The translations under genes and the position numbers were made by a program. The notes beneath the pieces were generated by a model. It was not told where the DNA came from and made no database searches. It worked only from the letters and a program-made list of their open reading frames with translations. A stretch of 64,000 nucleotides of DNA from Nipponacmea schrenckii (taxonomy: Eukaryota; Mollusca; Gastropoda; Lottiidae): positions 39,963,084 through 40,027,083 of the forward strand of contig CM060200.1 of the NCBI GenBank assembly GCA_030562195.1. The letters are read 5' to 3'. Below are positions 48,601-60,600 of this stretch, in pieces (within the stretch, counting starts at the first letter, position 1; each line of letters starts with the position of its first letter).

Positions 48601-51600
48601 AAGTTTTGCACTGAAATAAAAGTAGGGTAGGATTAAAAAAGGCTACTATGAAGAAATTTATTTAAACATGTACCACCCTAAACAATCAAAACCCCACTGA
48701 AGAAATTGATAAAGTTTGTTCTTTCATAAGGTAGTGAAATAAAAACCTAAAGTTATATAAAATATCATAAATAACTTTTGGGGAAAGTTGAAAGTTATAA
48801 ATCAGTTTAAAAAATAGAAAATAGTTAATATAATGATGACAAATTATTACTTCTATTACCATGGAAACATTTTCAAATTATTTCTTCTAATGTTCCATTA
48901 ATAATACAAATTATAGAATATAGAATCAATTCAAACCTCCACACGTCTGATGAGGGCAGCCTATAATTTTCTTGTTATTACTATGAATTAAGTTTGTGGG
49001 CCTATATTTTTCATCCTTTCCCCCTCCCTCTGGAACATGAGCCAGCTAAACTTCTGTTTTTGACTTTGCAAATCTAAACTATCCCACTCTTGGTTGAGAA
49101 AATAAAATCAGATGTTTCATATTGGTTTCACCTTGTGAGTGGTGCAGGTCGGAGTGACATTTCAAAAAAGTGTGTAGTCTTTTAGAAGATATAATAAAGT
49201 GATGTATTGTACAGGTTGTGTGTATTATAGATCCCTCACAAGTTGGAAATTGTAAAAAGAGAAGGCTAATGCTGCACTCCTGGCCAAATTTCCCTCATTG
49301 CACATGGCTTTAACTTTGAGTGTTATATACCTAGAACATAGAAACCAATGTTAATTTTAATAGCATAATGCAGACTCTAAAGATCTACATGTAGAAACAT
49401 GGGTCTCGTTCCCAAAAAAATCCAAATTAATTTTTGTTCTAAGTATAGTATTTCTCAATTTTATAATCTAAACAATTTCCCCCAAAAAATTTTTTGGGTT
49501 TTGGTGCTACCTGGCCCTTTTCTACTGGATTAGTTTATTTTAAAAATTTCCTAAAAAAACAAAATTTGTGTCAGAGTCTATGTCAACTATTGGTACAGTT
49601 TTTGCGAGTAATTTTTGTTTTCCACTCAAATCTTGACCAAAATCTCCTGTGTGCCTGCAGCTTATCGGTAAAAAGGTTCGGTAAGATTCCAGTCTGCACC
49701 AGAGATAGTTGGTGAGTCCCACTATTAGATTGAGGGTTAAATTTGAAACCTGGCTTCGAATATGATATTGAAGACAAAGAAAGAAATGTAAAAACTGGTA
49801 ATAGAAGTATAAAGATAGTATCAAATGATGGAAAATCAAGAATAATTCTGAGCCGTAATACTCGTTATAGCTGCTTTTATTACCCACAATACTTAATCAC
49901 CGAATCAGAGAGACAAGCGGGAGAAATTCAGATAGAGGCAAATGGTCGTCATGAGATGGGTTAATTACTCAACTTTAACCCTTGTAGAGCCATTTTAACT
50001 TGATTTCTGGTTTAACCCTCTCATTGCCAGAATAAATCTTTAGAAATGATATCACTGACCAGATATTCGAAATAGTTCGTTCTTTTGAAACTCGAATATG
50101 TCATAAAGTACCATCATCTGAAGAGATTAAAGGAAAATTACCTCTTACAATGGACATAAAATTAAAAGTAGGCCTATACTAACTCTTATAATGGACATAA
50201 AATTTAAAGTAGGCCTATACAGCCTCTTAGAATGGACATAAGATTTAAAGTAGGCCTATACTAACTCTTAGAATGGACATAAAATTTAAAGTAGGCCTAT
50301 ACAACCTCTTAGAATGGACATAAGATTTAAAGTAGGCCTATACTAACCCTTAGAATGGACATAAAATTTAAAGTAGGCCTATAAAACCTCTTAGAATGGA
50401 CATAAAATTTAAAGCAGGCCTATACTAACCTCTTAGAATGGACATAAAATTTAAAGTAGGCCTATACTACCTAGAATGGACATGAAATAGTAGGCCTTAC
50501 TTCTTAGAATGGACATAAATTTAAAGTAGGCCTATACTAACTCTTAGAATGGACATAAAATTTAAAGTAGGCCTATACAACCTCTTAGAATGGACATAAA
50601 ATTTAAAGTAGGCCTATCCAACCTCTTAGAATGGACATAAAATTTAAAGTAGGCCTATACAACCTCTTAGAATGGACATAAAATTTAAAGTAGGCCTATA
50701 CAACCTCTTAGAATGGACATAAAATTTAAAGTAGGCCTATACTAACTCTTAGAATGGACATAAAATTTAAAGTAGGCCTATACAACCTCTTATAATGGAC
50801 ATAAAATTTAAAGTAGGCCTATACAACCTCTTATAATGGACATAAAATTTAAAGTAGGCCTATACAAACTCTTAGAATGGACATAAAATTTAAAGTAGGC
50901 CTATACAACCTCTTATAATGAAAATAAGATTTAAAGTTTTAATCTTTGTCACAAAGAATGTATTTTCATCAGTTGGACTTGTATATTTCTATAAAACGTG
51001 ATATTATATTGTTGTATTTAGTACTTATTCCTATTTATCAATATTCCTGAGGTCAAGTCACTGGACAATAATTATAAGTTTAAGTCTTGATGAAATTTCT
51101 ATTAGCACCACTCACATCCCCCACGAGGCCACACCTCTGTTATTAAGACACTGGTATGTTGTATAAAACAGTTAAGGCCTACCGAGTTTTAACTTCTCCT
51201 TACTGATTCTACTGGACAATAATTCTATTATTGAATCAACTTTAAGACGAGTTTCAACTCTTTCGACCCGAATCTAATTCATTTCTGTAATTTGGTAAAT
51301 AAATTGAATCTCTATGTCTAAATACAAACTTCAGTCATTGAGATGGAATCGAGCATCAAACGAACTTGAGATTGACTTTTATCAGATTGTGGTTAATTTA
51401 ACATTGGCATGTTGTCGTGGTTTTTACCCGTGTAATTTCTATAAACTACCATTCCACCACTCCGAGACTGACGTTGTTATAATTTATAGATTGGTTTTGG
51501 TTTAATCTCACATTAAGATTTGGGACGAGAAAATAATTGTTTCGACCCGACTCCTGATCTGACAGAGTTAATATTCTGACTGACTCGTTCCATCAAATAT

Positions 51601-54600
51601 TTCTTCTCTTTTATTTCTTTCCGTCATCTATTTTTCTTTTTTCTTAGTTAGGTTTTTTGTGTTTGTTTTATTGGATTATGATATTATTTCAATTTGGTTT
51701 TTATTCAGTAACAATTATGCATAGCCTAATCTACTATAACTTATAGTCTATATATGGTATTTAGTAATTGGTAGTATGATAATAATAACTAAGTTAAATT
51801 ACTGGGTTTATTTATTCTGCCTCATTTCAACAAGTGTTCTATTTCTATAACTTTCAGAAGTAAATATAACATTAAATAATTCAATAAGACCTCTATTGGA
51901 TATTACTTTTTGCAACATTTTAATTCAGGTACAGGAATCTTTATCAAAATAATGCAGAAATTAAAGGAGGAATTAGTATATACATAATAGTGTTATTATT
52001 TTATCTTTTTTAGATTGCATTTAAAATTCAGATATTTCTATTTATCTTACTACTCTCTACAATTCTTTGGCTGTTTTTTTATCTACATAAAATTTTGGAA
52101 TAACTTATTCCATCAAATGAAAAATATGCAATCAACACCTGCATCTACATCTACTAATTTTATTTTATTCCATATTTACGTATTATGTAGACATTCCAAG
52201 AGGGTTTCAAAGTTGATAAATCCAGGTGGAGACTGGCAGTAAGAGCTCTGTGAGAAATATATTCCAATTAGTTTTCTAGAAGACAAAAGAACAATCATTT
52301 CTAAAAAAAAGGCTTGCTTATCATCCACTTTACTGACCTAATCAAATTTAAAGAGATTGTAAAGAGGTTTTCTAAATTTTTTATGTGTATCTGGAACCCT
52401 GATAGCATCAAATTGCACCATTCCAATTTTAAATCAGACATCTGTGGTTCCTGCAATTCCACTGAATATAAGTGCACTAATCGCAAAATAATCTTGTATC
52501 ACAAAGCCCTTCACAATTGGTGACGTCATCAAACACATAGTTTGAAATAGAATAAAATTATAAGAACCACAGATGTCTGATTGAAATTTGATTGATGTAA
52601 ATTGTTGTTATGAGTCTGTGATATATTGAAATTTTAAATACACCTATTTACAATCCCTTTAACTGATATAGTAATAGAACTGTAGTCAATATTAGTTTCA
52701 GTCAGGTAAACTAACTGGGCCGTCTTGGATATTGGCCGCTATCAGTTTTTACCAGCAAATAACTCGACTAAAACGATACAAAAACTCTATAATTATTAGT
52801 TAGTTAGAGCATTGATAAAGACTTAACACAAGTAATATTCAATAACTTAAAATAGCGTGATCAAATTTGCAAATGAAATGAGAAAAACCTTTCAGAAAAA
52901 CTGCTGAAGAAATAATGACTGCATTTTCCCATTTTCCAGCGCGTTAACAAATATTAACCGAAACCCTGGGGGGTATGGAGTGCAGCGATTATATCCATAC
53001 ATTAATATCAATGCTAAACTACGCTAATAAAACTCCGTCCATGATTGAAAAATCAAATATGAGTCCTCATTCATCATCGCGGCTCCGAAGTTCTAATATA
53101 ACGCGATGAAATTGGTTTGTGTATTAAATTGAAATTACTTGTAATATTTACAATCAGTGAGTTTAAAGTGGATTTCAATTAGAAACTAAATAACGAAGTT
53201 TCAAAAACAAATTACTGAAAAAAACGCATGAAATTTTCCCCAGTATATGAAGTAGTTTTCTTGGGGTCTTTTATTAACTGATTTTTGATTGAAAAATGAT
53301 TTAGGAGTAAGAAGCAGAAATTTAAAAAAAAATCAATCTGAAAATTGATGGATTTTTTCGATACAGTGTAGAGAAGATTAACTTATTTTTTATGTTCAGA
53401 TAAAAAACATTTTTTGTTTAATGTTAACTTAGGGTGGCCAAAGTTTTTATTAGGACTCTAGGGTTTGGTTACCTTTTCTTTGTTTGATAGAGGAGGGGTG
53501 TGGGGGGGAACCTATCTTAGGAGTCTAGACTCTGTACCTTTAAAATTTTCAATCCCAGTATCCCTTTCGTTCGAATGAGACAATGAACCAATACCATGTG
53601 TACTACCAATCTTGAGCCATATTCTAATTTCTTGAAACCAATTCCTGAGAGTATCTCAAACATGTATCCAAGGAGCTTTCTTGTTGTTTTTCAAGTTTTA
53701 AGGTATGCAACATGAAATGCTGATTCTTGAGCTTTTATCCCCTTTACTTGGATGTGCTTGAGGTATTGAGCTTTACTCCAACATGTATAAAGATGCTAAA
53801 TGGTTCTTGTTCTTGGATTGAGTTTCAAATTTTAAGATATTGAGCTTTAAAATGCCATGTATAAAAGGTCTGTGATGCTTCTTGCTCTTTCATTGAGCTT
53901 TAAATTTTGAGCTTTTCTCCATCATGTATAAAAGGTCTGTGATGCTCTTTTATTGAGCTTCAAGTTTTGAAGTATTGAGCTTTCCTCCGCCATATATCAA
54001 AGGTGCATGATGCTTCTTGCTCTATCATTGAGCTTTGAATTTTGAGCTTGGTGGGGGGGTATGGTGGTGGCAACCTATCTTAGGAGTCTAGACTCTGTAC
54101 CTTTACAATTTTCAATTTGACAATTAACCAATATCATGTGTACTAACAATCTTGAGCCATGTTCTTATTTCTTGAAACCAATTCCTTAGAGTATCTCAAA
54201 CATGTATCCAAGAAGCTTTCTTGTTCTTTTTCAAGTTTCAAGGTATGCAGCTTTAGTCTAAAAACATGAAATGCTGATTCTTGGGCTTTCCTCGACCTTT
54301 TCTCAAAGGTGCTTGAGGTATTGAGCTTTCCCCCTCCATGTATAAAGTGTCAGTGATGCTTCTTGCTCTATCCTTGAGCTTCAGATTTTGAGGTATTGAG
54401 CTTTCCTCCCCCATATGTCAAAGATGCTAGATGTTTCTTGTTCTTGGATTGAGCTTCAAATTTTGAGATTTTGAGCTTTAATCCGCCATGTATAACAGGT
54501 CTGTGATGCTTCTTGCTCTTTCATTGAGCTTTAAATTTTGAGCTTTTCTCCATCATGTATAAAAGGTCTGTGATGCTCTTTCATTGAGTTTCAAGTTTTG

Positions 54601-57600
54601 AAGTATTGAGCTTTCCTCTGCCATATATCAAAGGTGCTTGATGCTGTCTTGCTCCATCATTGGAGCTTCAGATTTTGAGGTTTTGAGAGTTCCTCCACCA
54701 TGTATCAAAGTTGCTTGATTCTTCTTGCTCCATCATTGAGTTTCAAGTTTTGATGCATTGAGCTTTTCTCCGCCATGTATCAAATGTGTGTGATGCTGTC
54801 TTTCTCTATCATTGAGTTTCAAGTTTTGAGGCATTGAGCTTTCCTCCCCCATATATCAAAGGTGTGTGATGCTTCTTGTTCTTAGATTGAGCTTCAAGTT
54901 TTGAGGTTTTGAGCTTTCCACCATATATCAAAGGTGCTTGATTCTTCTTGCTCTATCATTGAGCTTCAAGTTTTGAAGTATTGAGCTTTCCTCCATCATG
55001 TATTGAAGATGCTATGAGTAACAAGTTTCTCATTCTAGTTGTTGTTCTAGTTTTAACAGTCAATCTGTAATAAGAGGACAGGAAGTAATATTAATGAGTG
55101 GAATTAGAATGATCTGTAATCAGGTATTATACCTGTCTTTCTCTTTTCACATCACTCATTAATCAATCTTTACCTCGCCTAAATACTCTAATCCATGTAT
55201 TTTAATATAGTCTTGACTTGATCAAATGTCTTGACCCCAACAATCGTTTGGGATATTTTTTTAATAATTGTTGTCACTATGATGTCACTACTGCATAGTC
55301 ACCTAACAAAATATTATCAAACATTTAAGCATGCCATTTGATTCAACTCTAGATCCAAGTAGTAAATGTAGTTAATTGGTCTGCCATTTTATTGATGCAA
55401 AAAAACCTGCAACTTTACAATCTGCTATTGTTTCTGTGATATCTTTTTTTAGCTACAGATTGATCCCACTACTGGATAAACTGTAACTCATAGCAAACTG
55501 GTTTTAAGTAGGATGTAAAATTCCATTTCATATTATTTTATTTGGAGTGATCAAATACAGGATATAATTTCGCTAATATTGATTACCCACGATGCACTTC
55601 ATCAATTATGTGGAGGACATATCAGATTTGTTGAAATTGACGGGAGATATGATGGATGAACATCATCTAATATTTATTGATGTAGAATTCGATGGTGTGA
55701 AATGACGGTGATTTAGGATCTAATTTATCTCTAATATGAAACAATCAGCTGATAATTATTACACTTAACACTGATATTAAATATTATTACATTGTTACAT
55801 TGGTATTAAATATTATTACATTGTTACACTGATATTAAATATTATTGCAAGTTACATTGATATTAAATATTATTACATTGTTACACTGATATTAAATATT
55901 ATTACATTGTTACACTGATATTAAATATTATTACATTGTTACACTGATATTAAATATTATTACATTGTTACATTGATATTAAATATTATTACATTGTTAC
56001 ATTGATATTAAATATTATTACATTGTTACACTGATATTAAATATTATTACATTGTTACACTGATATTAAATAATATTACATTGTTACACTGACATTAAAT
56101 ATTGTTACACTGATATTAAATATTATTACACTTTACACTGATATTAAATATTATTACAAGTTACTTTGATTACATTGATGTTAAATATTATTACATTGTT
56201 ACAATGATATTAAATATTATTTTATTGTTACACATTTCACCAATATCATGTATTTTAAGTAACAATGTGTAACAATTTGTAACTGATATGGGATAATATT
56301 TATAAGGGCCACTATGTTATTATTTCTATTTTGTAAGAAAAAGATTTCTATAAATTATACTTTGTTCAAGATTGCTCTCTCACTCAGCAAAGTTATCCTT
56401 TTTTTTTAAGGCCCAAAGTACTGTCAATCTGATTTTGTCTGGTTTCTATTGGATTTTCAGGTCTTTCACCATCTACTTGTTTCTTTGGCTGACCACATTT
56501 AAGATCCCTCAACAGTTGAATATTGTACAAGAAAGGCTCTTATAGCCAAATTAATCCTCATTGCTCACTGCTGGGATATACATATATTTCTTGGAAGAGT
56601 TAATTAATTTTTTACATCATTGAATTTCATAAACAAAAATCGGCAAACCTCTAATCTGATTCAAAAAGACAAGAAGACAAGAATTGTACTGGGTATAAAT
56701 TAACATTGAACAATTCTTTATGATTAACAAAAATCATGAATTATGTTTCTGAATTGAAATAAATCTTGGATATTATATTTTTACTCGCGGATTCTGGTAG
56801 TTAAAAATATTAAATGTGATAACTGTGTTTGAGAAAAAATGATAAAGAGATTTTTAATAATGCTTGGTCTGATCACTCACGTCAAAATATATTTATAAAA
56901 CAATCATTGTTTTCAAATGTCGGGGGAAAATGAGGGAAAAATTATCCCTGGTCCTTTGGCGCTGATTAATCAGTCTCTATAGATGATTACTCTAACGAGG
57001 CAGACGTGGAAAATTGAATTATAAAATGCTCATATCTAGTTGGGGATCAGAAGAACAAATTATATCGCAATGTTTTCCAAGTTGGTTTTCATACATAGTG
57101 GCAGTAATTGATATATTTCTATTGGATCTCAATCTATTTATATTTAGTACCAATATTTCAATGATTATTAAGAAACTGAATGAACCAAAGTTTGGTCTTT
57201 TCAGTTCCAACTTTGCTCATTTCTAATGAATACAACTTTAAAGGGATTGTAAACAGGTTTTTTATTTAGATGTAATAGGGACCCTGATATCATCAATTTA
57301 CATTATTCCAATTTCCAATAAGACGTCTTTGGAGAAATTGCAGGAACCATTGAAACATTGGAATGATGTAAATTGATGCCATTAGTGTCGATGATACACA
57401 TACACAATTTAGAAACTTTCTCGACCTCATTTTAATATACTCCAATAGAAGATTTTCAAAATTCCTGAATTTTTAAGCAGTAAATGTTGGTGTTTTTTTC
57501 TCGTTGAAAAGAAAAGAAAGGAATTCAGTAGATAGTAAAACAATAATTTATAATGAGTTGACAATTTAATTGTTCTAATTGTTAATTGTTCCCTAACGAA

Positions 57601-60600
57601 CCATTTAATGTATTAAGAGTAATGATTCATACCCTCTGAGAACAAACCACTTCAATTTCTGATACGATGAAGGAGAAATGCGAAGAAGAACTAACTGGAT
57701 AAAGGGATTTTCTAGTTGCTGTCCTTCTCAAATCATTGGATGCACAGCGCTGAACATGTACATCACGCCTGGGTTTCATTAGGACAAACACCTGATCCCA
57801 ATTTCAACAATAAGAAAAACAATTTAGAATATAAATATCTAACTCCTCACTGTATTGTTTATGTGATATCAAACATAACATTATGATGAGAGACAGAAGA
57901 TAACATGGTGCTGTCAACATAGAAAAAAACCCTAGTTACGATCCTGATACCATGGAAACTTCAGATATTTTTACTCTTTTGTCAAGTTATAAATTAGATA
58001 CATAAATAAGTCTAGAAAAAGATATGAAAATGTTTCTAATTTTTTTTTTATTTTTTTTTAGAACCACCAAAGATAATCGACTACCTATCGAGCGCAGATG
58101 TGACCGTACAAGAAGGTGAAACTGTAAGTTTAGTATGTAATGTTACCGGTGTACCCACCCCTACAGTCACATGGTACCGAAAACCAACAGGGCTTCGAGA
58201 GGAAGGGGACGATGAAAAAGAACGTAAGTACTGTTTGATTTTACATGAGTTTTTAAAGAGTGTTCACGGCGTTCCTTGCCTGTTTTTGATGAGAACCATG
58301 GCCTAACTGAGTATAATTGTTTTAGTCTATACTGACGATGGAATATTTACCCTCCCTCTGTTCTGTTGTCTTCCAGGAATTGGTATAGAAGGAGAAGTGT
58401 TGGTGATACACAATGTGACCAGGTATTGTGATGATCTGTATGAGTGTGTGGCTAACAACGGGGTTCCTCCCTCTGTCAATAGACATATCAGAGTCTTAGT
58501 AGAGTGTAAGTTACATCTTTAGAATTTGTATTATCAAGGCATAAGGAAATCAGAGCATATTTTTCCTAGAATTATTATATAAAATAAATTTTGATTTTTA
58601 ACCGTCTGAGTGGAGTGTAAGTTAGATCTTTAGATTTCCCTTATCCATCTAGAATCTTTATTCTTTATTTTTCTAGAATTTTCATAAAAAAAATTATTTT
58701 CGCTTCTAACACTGAGAAATAGAGGACAATATCGCTATTGCTTAAAAACTTAATTAAGAAGTCTGAAGATTGCCTAGTGTGGAAATCATAGGTTCTGTTT
58801 TAATATTTCTCTATCCATCAGAGAGAATTTCTTATTATCATAATTAAGATTAAAGAATATTTAATTTTCATCATAAACTGATTAGAGAAATTGAATTTCT
58901 GTGTCTCAGATACAAAAAACAATAGATTAGAAGAGCTCATACCTTTAGAAATTGCCATTATATTCAACTCTTATTTTCCATCTTCTCAAATTTCAAAAAT
59001 TAATTCTGTCCTTATTGTGGATATATAATTTTGAAATCGGATCGGCCCAGGAGAATTATAGAATTAAATCTACCAAGATGTCTTGTCATTTCGTGATATT
59101 AGAAATATAAACTAAAATAAACAAATTAGTTTTTGGATCTATGAATTCACTCCTTTATTTCTCCCTGAACTCTCATTTTTATAAATTGTTATGTGGCCAT
59201 ATTTCATACGTTACTTCAGTCAACATGACAATTTTTACGTTTAACGAACCTTTATCATGAACCTGTTGAAATCTGATCGTGGTTTTCTATCTGATGGGAT
59301 ACAGTGATAGGTTGTGTCATACATTTACCGTAACTGAATATTTCGCTTTAAATACAAATCTTCCTCAAGTACATTAAAAAAGTTATGGTTGGTGTAATGC
59401 AGCATGAATAACTTTTCAAAATAAATTTTCATCTTACTCGGAACCTGAGACCTTATTCTCCAAAACTTAACATTTATAAAATCTAGAATTTAAGAAATAC
59501 TGAAATCTGATTGGATAACAAATAAAAAAATTTAAAATCAATTCAAGTGATTGACCAACCAGATGGCTGGAGTTTTCAAGAGTAATGTCCCAGATGACTG
59601 GAAAATCCAAATTTTTTTTAAATGATAAATCATTTGAGGCAAAAACAGTTTAAAAAATTATATTTTTATATTTGTTCAAACTGAAACAGAGGTGCAACCA
59701 TTTTGTGGTGCTGTCACTATGAAATGCCTTGAGTCTTTTTCAATTTCCAACTATAGAGTGATCTCTGCATTGACTTGTGTTATGTGAAACCAGTTTTAAA
59801 AGTACTCAGATAATTTCTCGTATAGAATAAGACTGGAAATGATTTCAAACCTCTTATCATTGTAGAATGGGAGATAATCCAATATTAATTTTATCAGACC
59901 ACAACAGTTCTGTTCATCAAACAATTCACACAAATAAAAATGGTTTAATGCTTATTACATCAATGGAGTAGGACAAGGAATAATACTAGTTTTACCTTAA
60001 ACTCTAATATTGTAGAATGGGAGATAATACGATAGGCTATTAATTTTTATAAGACCACAACAAATTTGTACCAGATACATTACATTCCAATGTTTTTATA
60101 TATTTACAAAATTACGGAAAGTAAAAATTCTGTGCATCTCATACACATGTGCTTGTGTATTACTATTTACTAATTTGGGGTCATGTACTTGATCACAGGA
60201 ACATAGATCAGTCCATCTTAGACCTATACACATGTACTTGTGTATTTTAACTGTCTTCATTATCATTCACTTTGTTTTATTTTCTATTTTCAGTTCCACC
60301 AGAGATTCGTCTACCCAATAAGAAAATCGGTCAAGCTCGTGGAAAAGAGACAATATTAGAATGTATAATCTCGGGGCATCCTCAGGGGGTGAATATCTGG
60401 CGACGGAAGGGCAAGGAAATATCCCAGAGTGTGAAATACAGGATTGAGATTTATGACGAAGGAGATAATACGGTCACGCTGAGTTTAAGAATACGAGCGA
60501 TAGATCGTGATGACTACGGAGAATACGAATGTGTTGCTAACAATATACTGGGTGAAGATTCAGAAGTTATGACCTTATATGGTATGTATTCAATTGTCTT

